Source of the DNA: Blautia sp.
Lineage (GTDB): Bacteria; Bacillota; Clostridia; Lachnospirales; Lachnospiraceae
Reading direction: 5' to 3'
DNA: 41,678 nucleotides
Assembly (NCBI GenBank): GCA_022770365.1
Contig: JALEHU010000100.1
Coordinates: 1-41,678, forward strand
Shown here: positions 15,604 through 24,397 of the stretch, one piece after another
Position numbering within the stretch: position 1 is the first letter of the stretch
How the letters are laid out: every line of letters starts with the position of its first letter
The notes under the pieces: model-generated
Seen by the model: only the letters and a program-made list of their open reading frames with translations
Database searches by the model: none
What the model was told of the DNA's origin: nothing
Translations under genes and position numbers: made by a program

Positions 15604-17994
15604 ATGCAATATGGACATTTTGACCAGAACAACAGAGAATATGTGATCGATCGTATAGACTTGCCCACATCCTGGACCAACTATCTTGGAGTGCGGGATA
15701 TGTGTGCTGTGCTGAATCATACGGCAGGAGGTTATATTTTTTATAAATCACCGGAATACCACAGAATTACAAGATTCCGGCCAAACGGGGTACCTGAGGA
15801 TCGTCCGGGGCATTATGTATATATCCGGGATGACGAAGATGGGGATTACTGGAGCATTTCCTGGCAGCCGGTGGGAAAGTCTCTCGATGAGGCTGTTTAT
15901 CAATGCCGTCACGGACTTTCGTACAGTGTTTATGAAAGTGAATACAGAAGAATCAAAGCAAGTCAGAAAATGTCTGTTGCTATGGAAGATCCTGTGGAAA
16001 TCTGGGATATCCGGATCAGAAATACGGATGACAGGAAGCGCAGATTAAGCGTGTTTTCGTATCTGGAATTTTCTTTTCATCAGATTCAGATGGATAATCA
16101 GAATTTCCAGATGAGCATGTATGCTGCAGGTTCTTCCTATGCGGACGGCATTATTGAACATGATCTGTTTTATGAAGAATTTGGGTATCAGTTCTTTACT
16201 TCCAATTTTGAACCAGACAGCTATGATTGTCTGCGGGATAAGTTTATCGGCCGTTACCGTACGGAGACAAATCCGGAATCTGTAGAAAAGGGAGTATGCA
16301 GCGGAAGCTCGGAGCTTGGCAATAATCACTGCGGTGCACTTCATAAGCGTCTGTTACTGGAACCGGGAGAAGAGGTGCGCCTGATCTTCCTTCTGGGAGA
16401 GGGATGCCGGCAAAACGGAGCGGTAATGCGTAACAAATATGGAAATCCGGAAATGGTGGATGATGTCTACCGCCAGCTTGCGGATTTCTGGGAAAAGAAG
16501 CTTTCTGCACAGCAGGTTTTTACTCCCAGTGACGGAATGAATCAGATGCTGAATGTATGGAATCTTTACCAGGCAGAAATCAATATCATGTTTTCGAGGT
16601 TTGCATCATTTATCGAAGTGGGAGGGCGGACAGGCCTTGGATACCGGGATACTTCTCAGGACTCTATGACGGTGATTCATTCTAATCCGGAAAAATGCCG
16701 TCAGAGGATTGTGGAACTGCTGCGGGGACTGGTTTCCCGGGGCTATGGACTTCATCTTTTCCAGCCGGAATGGTTTGATCCTGATCATGAAGTGAAGCCA
16801 TTCAAATCTCCTACGGTGATACCGGCTCCAAGTCGTTCGGAGGTGGTACACGGACTTGATGATGCCTGTTCAGATGATGCACTGTGGCTGGTGAGCTCCA
16901 TTGCAGAATATGTACGGGAAACGGGAGATCTGAGTTTCCTGGATGAGGTGTATACCTATGCGGATGAAGGTGAAGGCACGGTTTATGAACATATGAAAAA
17001 AATCCTGGATTTTTCAGCAGAAGAAGTGGGGGCGAACGGGATCTGCAAAGGACTTCGTGCTGACTGGAATGACTGTCTGAATCTGGGAGGCGGAGAGAGC
17101 GCTATGGTCTCCTTCCTTCATTACTGGGCTTTAGGTAATTTCCTGGAACTGGCAGAGTATCTGGACAGGCAGGAGGATGTGGAACACTATACTCAAATGG
17201 CGGAACAGATAAAAAAGGTCTGTGATGAAGTACTCTGGGATCAGGAATGGTATATTCGGGGAATTACCGGCAAGGGAAAGAAGATTGGTACTATGGAGGA
17301 CCGGGAAGGGCGGATCCATCTGGAGTCCAACGCATGGGCTGTCCTTTCAGGGGCAGCTCCGGAAGAAAAAGGGAAAAAAGCCATGGACAGTGTTTATGAG
17401 CAATTGTTTACGCCTTATGGTATTATGCTGAATGGGCCGGCTTATACAGTGCCTGATGAGGATATTGGATTTGTTACAAGAGTTTATCCCGGTGTGAAAG
17501 AGAATGCTTCGATCTTCAGTCATCCCAATCCCTGGGCATGGGCTGCAGAGTGCCGTCTCGGAAGAGGAGACAGAGCTATGGAGTTTTATGAAGCACTGTG
17601 TCCGTATTATCAGAATGAAAAAATAGAGATCAGGGAATCAGAACCATATTCGTACTGCCAGTTTATTATGGGACCTGCCCATACGGCATATGGACGGGCA
17701 CGACATCCGTTTATGACCGGAAGCGGCGGATGGGCGTATTATTCGGCAACACATTATATGCTTGGAATCCGCCCGAAGCTGGATTTGCTGGAAATTAATC
17801 CCTGCATCCCTGTAAAATGGGATGGTTTCCGGGTAATCCGAAGATTCAGAGGAGCTGTTTATGATATCCGTGTGGAGAATCCGAAACATGTTTCAAAAGG
17901 TGTGGAGAAACTGTATCTGGACGGCCGGGAAGTGAACAGAATTCCTGTAATGGAAGCCGGAACCAGACACGAAGTGACAGCAGTAATGGGATAA
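15604..17994 (+). CDS. chbP: GH94 phosphorylase, N,N'-diacetylchitobiose phosphorylase type
   Basis: A 796-aa glycoside hydrolase family 94 phosphorylase, which splits a beta-1,4 disaccharide with phosphate into a sugar 1-phosphate and a free sugar. Start: ATG 15604 with AGGAGG 7 nt upstream; the in-frame ATG at 15586 lies before that site. The N-terminal beta-sandwich begins YGHFDQNNREYVI and holds DRPGHYVYIRDDEDGDYWS. The (alpha/alpha)6 domain holds FIEVGGRTGLGYRDTSQD, LRADWNDCLNLGGGES with D490 as the likely general acid, HLESNAWAVLSG, and ENASIFSHPNPWAWAAE. From memory the sequence follows the Vibrio chitobiose phosphorylase more closely than cellobiose phosphorylase, so GlcNAc-1-phosphate is the likely product. 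The mutase encoded next fits that. It has no signal peptide, so the disaccharide must be imported, yet the nearby importer is broken. Confidence 0.82.
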   Translation: MQYGHFDQNNREYVIDRIDLPTSWTNYLGVRDMCAVLNHTAGGYIFYKSPEYHRITRFRPNGVPEDRPGHYVYIRDDEDGDYWSISWQPVGKSLDEAVYQCRHGLSYSVYESEYRRIKASQKMSVAMEDPVEIWDIRIRNTDDRKRRLSVFSYLEFSFHQIQMDNQNFQMSMYAAGSSYADGIIEHDLFYEEFGYQFFTSNFEPDSYDCLRDKFIGRYRTETNPESVEKGVCSGSSELGNNHCGALHKRLLLEPGEEVRLIFLLGEGCRQNGAVMRNKYGNPEMVDDVYRQLADFWEKKLSAQQVFTPSDGMNQMLNVWNLYQAEINIMFSRFASFIEVGGRTGLGYRDTSQDSMTVIHSNPEKCRQRIVELLRGLVSRGYGLHLFQPEWFDPDHEVKPFKSPTVIPAPSRSEVVHGLDDACSDDALWLVSSIAEYVRETGDLSFLDEVYTYADEGEGTVYEHMKKILDFSAEEVGANGICKGLRADWNDCLNLGGGESAMVSFLHYWALGNFLELAEYLDRQEDVEHYTQMAEQIKKVCDEVLWDQEWYIRGITGKGKKIGTMEDREGRIHLESNAWAVLSGAAPEEKGKKAMDSVYEQLFTPYGIMLNGPAYTVPDEDIGFVTRVYPGVKENASIFSHPNPWAWAAECRLGRGDRAMEFYEALCPYYQNEKIEIRESEPYSYCQFIMGPAHTAYGRARHPFMTGSGGWAYYSATHYMLGIRPKLDLLEINPCIPVKWDGFRVIRRFRGAVYDIRVENPKHVSKGVEKLYLDGREVNRIPVMEAGTRHEVTAVMG

Positions 17995-18017
17995 AATTTA
18001 CAGAAAGGGGAAAAAAG

Positions 18018-19448
18018 ATGATACGATTTGGAACCGGCGGCTGGAGAGCCGTGATTGGAGACGAATTTACAAGAGCCAATATTCAGCTGCTCGGGAAAGC
18101 ACTTGCTATGAAAATGCAGGATGAAGATGTGGCAGATCAGGGGATCTGCATCGGTTATGACAGACGTTTTCTTTCAAAGGAGGCGGTCATGTGGGCATGT
18201 GAAGTGCTGGCAGCGGAAGGAATCAAGTGCCGCTTTATAAATCGCTCTTCCCCTACGCCGCTTATCATGTATTATGTTATGGCGAACGATCTTCCTTACG
18301 GCATGATGGTTACAGCAAGCCATAATCCGGCAATTTACAATGGATTTAAAGTATTCACACGGGGCGGAAGAGATGCGGATGAGTTCCAGACAAAAGAACT
18401 GGAACGATACATTGCCATTGCAGAAGAGCAGAAAGAAAATGGCAATCCCCCGGCTGTGATTCCTTATGAACAGGCAAGATCAATGGGGCTTGTGGTAGAA
18501 TTTAATCCGCTGAATGAATATATTGATGCCATTATTTCCGGCATTGATATGAAAAGGATACGTGACAGAGGCCTTAGAATTGCTCTGGATCCCATGTATG
18601 GAGTAAGCCAGACCTCGCTGAAAACCATTTTGTCCATTGCCAGATGTGAAGTGGAAATCATTCATGATCGTCATGACACATTATTTGGAGGGAAACTTCC
18701 GGCACCAAATGCAGCGACACTCCGGGCGCTGCAGAATTATGTGGCGGACCGCGGCTGTGATATTGGAATCGCGACAGATGGAGATGCGGACAGAATCGGC
18801 GTGATTGACGATACGGGAGCTTTTCTTCATCCAAATGATATTCTGGTGCTTTTATATTATTATCTGCGAAAATATAAGGGATGGACCGGACCCTGCGTGC
18901 GTAATGTGGCTACAACTCATATGCTTGACCGGGTGGCGGAAAGTTTCGGGGAAAAGTGTTATGAAGTTCCGGTAGGCTTTAAATATATTTCTTCCAGAAT
19001 GCAGGAGACGAATGCACTGATCGGAGGGGAATCTTCGGGCGGCCTTACTGTCAGAGGGCATATCAATGGAAAAGACGGAATCTATGCGGCTGCTCTTCTG
19101 GTGGAAATGATTGCAGTTACCGGAAAGAAGCTTTCTGAAATTATAAGGGACATCCGGCAGGAATATGGCACCATTACCATGGAAGAACATGATTACTCTT
19201 TTTCACTGGAAAAGAAACAGGAAATCTACAAAATCCTTATAGAAGACAAATTACTTCCCGCATTTGATCTACCGATCGAAAAGGTTTCCTATCTTGACGG
19301 ATGTAAAGTTTATTTCCGGAATGGCGGATGGGTGATTGCAAGATTTTCCGGAACAGAACCGCTGCTCCGCATTTTTTGCGAAATGGAGGAGTCTGAGAAC
19401 ACTGGAAAAATTGTGAAAATATTTGAAAAATACCTGAAATTATCGTAA
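18018..19448 (+). CDS. Phosphohexomutase (phosphoglucomutase/phosphoacetylglucosamine mutase family)
   Basis: A 476-aa alpha-D-phosphohexomutase. The four family landmarks are present: TASHNPAIYNGFKVF near residue 101 with the phosphoserine, the metal loop DGDADRIGV near 254, GGESSGG near 337 as the sugar-binding loop, and RFSGTEPLLRI near 443 for phosphate binding. Start: ATG 18018 after AAAGGGG, 23 bp downstream of the GH94 gene, so same operon. In chitobiose-phosphorylase loci of Vibrio a mutase converts GlcNAc-1-phosphate to GlcNAc-6-phosphate; the same job is inferred here, though glucose-1-phosphate cannot be excluded. Confidence 0.88.
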   Translation: MIRFGTGGWRAVIGDEFTRANIQLLGKALAMKMQDEDVADQGICIGYDRRFLSKEAVMWACEVLAAEGIKCRFINRSSPTPLIMYYVMANDLPYGMMVTASHNPAIYNGFKVFTRGGRDADEFQTKELERYIAIAEEQKENGNPPAVIPYEQARSMGLVVEFNPLNEYIDAIISGIDMKRIRDRGLRIALDPMYGVSQTSLKTILSIARCEVEIIHDRHDTLFGGKLPAPNAATLRALQNYVADRGCDIGIATDGDADRIGVIDDTGAFLHPNDILVLLYYYLRKYKGWTGPCVRNVATTHMLDRVAESFGEKCYEVPVGFKYISSRMQETNALIGGESSGGLTVRGHINGKDGIYAAALLVEMIAVTGKKLSEIIRDIRQEYGTITMEEHDYSFSLEKKQEIYKILIEDKLLPAFDLPIEKVSYLDGCKVYFRNGGWVIARFSGTEPLLRIFCEMEESENTGKIVKIFEKYLKLS

Positions 19449-19459
19449 AATATTTTATT

Positions 19460-21268
19460 ATGAGAAGAAAAAATAAAAAGCAAACATCGATACAATGGAA
19501 AATGACCAGTGCTATGGTTTTGTTCTGGGCGATTCCGTTTATTTTGATCATTGCCGGTGTAGGACATTACCTGATGATACGCCAGGAGAAGACCGTTCTG
19601 GAACAGTATGCGGGTCAGCTTGAACTGGATAATCAGATCAGTATTGAGCGTCTGGACAGTGCCATCAGTGGCTCCAGACAGGCAACCTATGACCGTACCC
19701 TCTATGGTTATTATAATGAACTGCGTGAGGGAAAAGCGGATTTTAACGTGACCTACAATAAAGGTCAGTACTACATGGCGAAACAGTTCGGCAAGCGAAA
19801 AGAAATTTCGGACAGTATTTTTATGATCAAATCAAATCCGACAGTTCTGAAGATCACGAACTATAATACACCTGCCGGAGGAAGCTACCGTCACCTGGAA
19901 ACTTTCTGGGAAAACGATTTTGACGGGGTCATGAATCTTGCGGAGACTCTGGATACTTCTATCGGACTTTTTTATAATGAAGGCCGGCTTTATCTTGTGC
20001 GGAATCTTCTGGATACGGCTTTTGAACCATGGGGGATTCTTGTGCACAGGCTGAATACGGGCTATTGTCTGGAACCTATTTTGAAATCCTACAGTGGTAT
20101 GGCGGTCAGGATAGCGATTGACGGACAGATCGTGGTATGCCAGGGAGACGGGAAATCGTGGGATGACCTGCCGGAATTTCAGATCAGTGAAGATGCAGCA
20201 TATCTGATGAAAGACAATGCTGCTTATATTTATCAGTCGGTGAAGGGAAGTGATTTCTGTCTTTCTACGATACTGAGGGCGGATTCTCTGGATCTTTATA
20301 CTTCCTTTTATGGATATCGGACGATTGTTCTGATCATGGCAGCATTTCTGATTCCCATGATCTGTCTTTTTGCGGTGCTTTCCAGAAGGTATCTGGTGCA
20401 TCCCGTGAAAATTATGGTGGATCATGCCAGAGAAATTGAAAACGGAAATCTGGGCTGTCAGCTTACGGAAAATACCAGGAGCCTGGAGTTTGAATCTCTG
20501 AAAGATTCGTTTAATCACATGTCCGTAACGTTGAAATATCAGTTTGATCATATTTATGAAGAAGAACTGGCACTGCGGGATGCCAGAATTATGGCTCTTC
20601 AGTCCCACATCAATCCGCATTTTATGAATAATACGCTGGAAATCATCAACTGGGAGGCAAGGCTGAATGGCGATGAAAAAGTATCAAAGATGATAGAGGC
20701 GCTCTCCACACTTCTGGATGCAGCCATGGACAGAAGGAAGATACCGGAAGTTCCTCTTTCACAGGAAATGATTTATGTGAATGCGTATCTGTATATTGCC
20801 TCAGAACGTCTTGGAAAGCGGTTGAAAGTCGTCAAGGAACTGGATGAGGAAGCGATGCAGTGCTATGTTCCGCGGCTGATTATGCAGCCGATTATTGAAA
20901 ATGCAGTGGAGCATGGAGTGGTGCCAAGAGGAGAAGGGACTGTGACACTGAGAAGCTATATTAAAGAGCAGTTTCTTGTTCTGGAGGTAGAGAATGACGG
21001 GAAAATGACTTCTGAAGATGAAGAAAGGATCCGAAGACTTCTGTCTCCGGATTATGATACCAGTCGGGAATCATCCGGAAATCTTGGAATTGCCAATGTG
21101 AACCAGCGTCTGAAGATTCTTTATGGAGAAGCATGCGGACTGACCATTGCTTATGAGGGAAACGATAAGGTGATATCCAGGCTCCTGATCAAAAATGGAC
21201 AAATAACACAAGAAAATGCAAGAAATCGCAGTTCCAGTTATTCAAATTACTCAAAGGATACGGCATAA
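19460..21268 (+). CDS. Sensor histidine kinase, YesM type
   Basis: A 602-aa membrane sensor kinase of the YesM/LytS-like class that controls sugar transporters in Firmicutes. A first membrane helix (~14-36) is followed by an extracellular sensing region (~37-275), a second helix (~277-300), a HAMP domain (~300-355), the His-kinase domain with SHINPHFMNNTLE (phospho-acceptor H387), and an ATPase domain with the N box PIIENAVEHGV near 475 and a GNLGIANVNQRL G box. It differs from the usual NPHFLYN by Met-Asn. The start at 19460 has no visible ribosome site; it lies 11 bp after the mutase stop, so coupling or a later start (ATG 19502) is possible. Its partner is probably the regulator at 22468, separated from it by the broken transporter. 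Confidence 0.88.
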   Translation: MRRKNKKQTSIQWKMTSAMVLFWAIPFILIIAGVGHYLMIRQEKTVLEQYAGQLELDNQISIERLDSAISGSRQATYDRTLYGYYNELREGKADFNVTYNKGQYYMAKQFGKRKEISDSIFMIKSNPTVLKITNYNTPAGGSYRHLETFWENDFDGVMNLAETLDTSIGLFYNEGRLYLVRNLLDTAFEPWGILVHRLNTGYCLEPILKSYSGMAVRIAIDGQIVVCQGDGKSWDDLPEFQISEDAAYLMKDNAAYIYQSVKGSDFCLSTILRADSLDLYTSFYGYRTIVLIMAAFLIPMICLFAVLSRRYLVHPVKIMVDHAREIENGNLGCQLTENTRSLEFESLKDSFNHMSVTLKYQFDHIYEEELALRDARIMALQSHINPHFMNNTLEIINWEARLNGDEKVSKMIEALSTLLDAAMDRRKIPEVPLSQEMIYVNAYLYIASERLGKRLKVVKELDEEAMQCYVPRLIMQPIIENAVEHGVVPRGEGTVTLRSYIKEQFLVLEVENDGKMTSEDEERIRRLLSPDYDTSRESSGNLGIANVNQRLKILYGEACGLTIAYEGNDKVISRLLIKNGQITQENARNRSSSYSNYSKDTA

Positions 21269-21333
21269 TAAAGTCACAAAGCGGAACTACTCAATGGGGT
21301 AAAAAAACAAGCAAAAAGACAGGAGGAATTTGA

Positions 21334-21557
21334 ATGAAAAAGAAAATGATTTCTGCATTATTATGCACGGCCATGACAGTTTCCATGATCAGTGCCGGGG
21401 CACTGTCCGTATATGCGGAGGGTGTGGAACTGGATGTTGTGACTACCTTTGCAGGTGAGGACAGCAATGCAAAGAATTATCAGGAAGGACTGGAAGGATG
21501 GCAGGAGACAAGCGGAAATACGGTCAATGATAATTCTGCTACCGCTGATGAAACGCT
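21334..21557 (+). pseudogene. Extracellular sugar-binding protein, truncated to the first ~74 residues
   Basis: ATG 21334, with a strong AGGAGG site, begins a normal signal peptide (residues 1-~27, ending VYA) and the first strand of a family 1 ABC solute-binding protein (VELDVVTTFAGEDSN, then NTVNDNSATADET). The homology stops near 21557; the frame then runs into unrelated residues and a stop at 21585. A normal family member has over 400 residues, so most of the gene has been deleted. The remnant has no lipobox Cys. Confidence 0.75.
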
Positions 21558-21662
21558 AATATTTATAAAAATAAAAAACCGCTGATATTTTTTCTTCTGC
21601 CGGCATTTCTATTTATGATCGTGTATCTGTACTATCCTTTTTTTCAGAACATTATTAAATAA
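21558..21662 (+). pseudogene. ABC sugar permease, N-terminal fragment (MalF/UgpA type)
   Basis: In the frame starting at AAT 21560, about 31 codons read like the N-terminus of a sugar ABC permease: YKNKKPLIFFLLPAFLFM, then IVYLYYPFFQNIIK, ending at TAA. This is the first membrane helix of the MalF-type subunit that normally follows the binding-protein gene. The rest of the ~290-codon gene is missing, and there is no start codon or ribosome site. It is the middle piece of a three-gene collapse. Confidence 0.65.
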
Positions 21663-22285
21663 TTTCCTTCAGTGTAGCGGCTGTTGTGGTTCTTTTAGCC
21701 GGTATGGCATCTTTCGGACTGGTACGGTATCAGTTTAAACTTCGGGGATTCCTGATGAGCATTGTGGTTGCGGGAATGATGTTCCCTGTTTTTTCCACGA
21801 TCATTCCGGTTTATCGAATGCAGAATAAAATGGGAATTACAGGAACAGATTCATTGTTTTTGAATTTATTGTGCGTGATTCTGCCGCAGATTGCCGGAAA
21901 TCTGTCTTTTGCGATCGTGGTACTTACGGGATATATTAAAAGCCTGCCGATTGAGTTGGAAGAAGCAGCTTATATGGAAGGCAGCAATGCATTTCAGACT
22001 TTTTTCAAAGTAGTAGTGCCGATGACAAAACCATCTTTTGCAACAGTTGCTATTTTTTCTTTTCTCTGGAGTTATAATGATTTGTTTACGCAGATGTTTT
22101 TCCTGAGAAATAAAAAATACTGGGCTATCACGAGACTTATGCAGATGTTGACTTCTAAAGAAGGAACCAATTACGGTCTGATGGCAGCTACTGTATCGCT
22201 GGTAGTGATTCCGGTAATTATCGTATATATTTTTCTGCAGAAATACATAATAAAAGGTATGACGGCAGGGGCGGTGAAAGGATAG
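21659..22285 (+). pseudogene. ABC sugar permease, missing N-terminus (MalG type)
   Basis: About 208 codons of a MalG-type permease, beginning abruptly at IISFSVAAVVVLLAGMASFG. It retains the membrane core and the ATPase-docking EAA loop (ELEEAAYMEGSNAFQTFFKVVVPMTKPS in two parts), and ends normally at GMTAGAVKG. The usual first ~70 residues, start codon and ribosome site are absent; GTG 21686 could open a shorter frame but would start inside a helix. Together with the two upstream fragments this shows two deletions inside an original binding protein-permease-permease operon. Confidence 0.75.
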
Positions 22286-22342
22286 AGGACAAGAGTGTAT
22301 TTCCGGTAACAGCAGTCGTCTTACAAAATATTTTTTATACAG

Positions 22343-22378
22343 ACGGGCAGACGTTGACATACAGCGGATGCCCGTTTT
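22343..22378 (+). terminator. Terminator after the permease remnant
   Basis: ACGGGCA (22343-22349) pairs with TGCCCGT (22369-22375), followed by a short T-rich tail. It ends the kinase/transporter transcription unit; the regulator downstream has its own -10. Confidence 0.65.
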
Positions 22379-22410
22379 GCTTCTTCATATAGTGACTTGT
22401 AAAAACGAAG

Positions 22411-22440
22411 CTTTTCTTTTGGCATGAAAAGAGGTATAAT
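22411..22440 (+). promoter_or_regulatory. Possible promoter of the response regulator
   Basis: TATAAT (22435-22440) is clear, but the -35 (TTTTCT near 22412) is poor. The inverted repeat CTTTTC (22411-22416) / GAAAAG (22426-22431) covers the spacer and may be a regulator site. Confidence 0.4.
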
Positions 22441-22467
22441 AATAGAGAATTCAGGGGGATACAGCAT

Positions 22468-23205
22468 ATGTTAAAAGTAGTGATCATTGATGATGAGCCG
22501 ATTATTGTAGAGGGACTTACCAGACTGGTTCCGTGGGGAAAATATCAATGCACAGTAGTCGCCAGTGCCTACAACGGAAAAGAAGGGCTGGAGACAATAC
22601 GAAGAGAAAAACCGGACATTTTGTTTTCGGATATTGCTATGCCGGGGCTTGACGGACTTAAGATGATTGCTGCTCTGAAAGTGGAATTCCCGGATATGCA
22701 GATTTGCATTCTTACCGGATACCGTGATTTTGATTATTGCCAGCAGGCTATTCGTCTTGGGGTATCCCGTTTTTTGCTGAAGCCGTCGAATATGAATGAA
22801 CTGGAAGAAGCAGTTGAAGCCATGTCGTCAGTTCTTCTGAAAAAGAGGCCGCAGCAGGAAGAACTTCCTGAGGAAAATACAGCAGGAAGCTTTATTGTGA
22901 AAAATGCATTACAGTATATGGAGGAGCATTATCAGGAAAAAATTTCTCTCAGCCTTGTGGCGGAAAAGACTTTTGTCAGTCAATGGCATCTCAGCAAACT
23001 GCTTAATAAGCAGGAGGGCAAGAATTTTTCTGAGATTCTGAATCAGATCCGTATTGCACATGCACGCGAATTATTGAAAAATCCAGTCTATAGAATTGCA
23101 GATATCTCAGAGATGGTAGGCTTCACTGATGTCGCACATTTTTCGAGAGTCTTCAAAAAAATCCAGGGAATTTCTGCTAATGAATATCGAAATACGAAGA
23201 TTTAG
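22468..23205 (+). CDS. Response regulator with AraC-type DNA-binding domain (YesN type)
   Basis: A 245-aa transcription regulator. Residues 1-~120 are a receiver domain with the acidic pair DDEP, phospho-acceptor D55 in FSDIAMPGLDGL, and the conserved LKPSN Lys near 109. Residues ~140-245 are an AraC-type double helix-turn-helix: ALQYMEEHYQEKISL, VSQWHLSKLLNKQEG, IADISEMVGFTDVAHFSRVFKK. It is shorter than B. subtilis YesN because the central domain is reduced to a linker. It is the likely partner of the YesM-type kinase at 19460 and would have activated the transporter between them, and perhaps the GH94 operon. GGGGGA precedes ATG. Confidence 0.9.
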   Translation: MLKVVIIDDEPIIVEGLTRLVPWGKYQCTVVASAYNGKEGLETIRREKPDILFSDIAMPGLDGLKMIAALKVEFPDMQICILTGYRDFDYCQQAIRLGVSRFLLKPSNMNELEEAVEAMSSVLLKKRPQQEELPEENTAGSFIVKNALQYMEEHYQEKISLSLVAEKTFVSQWHLSKLLNKQEGKNFSEILNQIRIAHARELLKNPVYRIADISEMVGFTDVAHFSRVFKKIQGISANEYRNTKI

Positions 23206-23261
23206 CAGTGCTTTTTGCACCTGAAAAGTCTTAAATTTGTATGAAATACTCCGGGGTTTGG

Positions 23262-23289
23262 TTGACAAGAATGTGATACTCTGTATAAT
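23262..23289 (+). promoter_or_regulatory. Promoter of the lipoprotein gene
   Basis: TTGACA (23262-23267), a 16-bp spacer and TATAAT (23284-23289). The leader to the start codon is ~100 nt; no terminator is seen between the lipoprotein and pyrH, so it may also serve pyrH. Confidence 0.75.
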
Positions 23290-23398
23290 GAATGCTAGAG
23301 CGTGTAATCCAATTGTTTGTTTTTACTGAAAAATATATCAATTTGAGGCACGATCCGGACGATAAAAGTCTGACACCATTGTATGGGAGGAATTATAA

Positions 23399-24334
23399 AT
23401 GAAGAAACAATATTTGATACTTGCAGGAACGTTGCTTCTTTGTCTGGCGGCAGCAGGCTGCGGCAAGAAAAAAGAAACACCGGCTGTAGAGGTCCAGGTG
23501 ACGGCTACGCCGGCTCCGACAGTGACCGTGGCACCTACAGAGGGTGCTCTTGTGGAGATGCAGAAGTCTGAAAATGCGGATATCAGGAACAAAATTGGCG
23601 AGAAGACTACGAGTTCATCTCAGATCCTTCTGGTAAATAATACCGGAGATGATATCGCAGCTCTTTATGTCAGAGCTACGATTGATGACGATGATGAGTG
23701 GGGAGAGGAACTGATTAAAGGGAAATTTGTCCTGAAGAATGGAGAGAAAGCTCTTTATTATTTTGACCCGGGTATGATGAATACAGAGGATGCTTCCGGT
23801 TCTGCTTTTGATATTCGTATCACATATACGGATGAAGAAAAAAATGAGTGCTTTTTCCGGAAACTTCCGCTCAAGACGATTAAGCAGATCACATTATGCA
23901 TGGATGGAACAGGAGAAGCTTCGATTCCTTACGCGAAGTATCTGAGCGGCAGCAGCAAGGTAGAGACCTCTACTCTGAATGAGGTGAAGAGGCGCCTTGG
24001 TATGATGGATTCAGAGGATGACGAGGATGAAGACGAACAGCAGACATCTGACGTGGAGCCTACGCAGGCCCCGGATGATACGCCGGAACCTACACAGGCA
24101 CCGGAAGAACCGTCAGATGGCGGGGATGAGGTGGATGATCCGAATATCTCAGCTGCAGAGAGCTGTATCGGCAAGTCTCTGGACGAGCTTATCGCACAGT
24201 GTGGTGAACCTTCCGGCAGTCAGTATGAAGAAGAACCGGAGACTGGAGAAACAGGTTATCATTACTATAACAACTTTACCGTATCCACCACAGTTGATGA
24301 GGACGGCAATGAAGTTGTAGCAGGCGTATGGTAA
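23399..24334 (+). CDS. Predicted lipoprotein of unknown function, acidic Pro/Thr linker
   Basis: A 311-aa exported protein I do not recognise. Residues 1-21 are a lipoprotein signal with a lipobox-like AAGC (Cys21 the likely lipidated residue), followed by a K-K-K and a T/P/V-rich spacer. Residues ~55-190 form a predicted beta-rich domain (SSSQILLVNNTGDDIAALYV, then KALYYFDPGMMN). Residues ~205-245 are low complexity: DSEDDEDEDEQQ, then repeats of the type EPTQAPD. Residues ~250-311 read as a small separate domain (IGKSLDELIAQCGEPSGSQY, then NFTVSTTVDEDGNE), reminiscent of small outer-surface or peptidase-inhibitor-like folds, without firm assignment. AGGAGG-type site upstream. It lies 63 bp before pyrH. 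Confidence 0.8.
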   Translation: MKKQYLILAGTLLLCLAAAGCGKKKETPAVEVQVTATPAPTVTVAPTEGALVEMQKSENADIRNKIGEKTTSSSQILLVNNTGDDIAALYVRATIDDDDEWGEELIKGKFVLKNGEKALYYFDPGMMNTEDASGSAFDIRITYTDEEKNECFFRKLPLKTIKQITLCMDGTGEASIPYAKYLSGSSKVETSTLNEVKRRLGMMDSEDDEDEDEQQTSDVEPTQAPDDTPEPTQAPEEPSDGGDEVDDPNISAAESCIGKSLDELIAQCGEPSGSQYEEEPETGETGYHYYNNFTVSTTVDEDGNEVVAGVW

Positions 24335-24397
24335 AGAAAGAATGCAGTGATGACTTTTGATAAAATACAAATATTAAGAAAGGAATCATTATAAACA

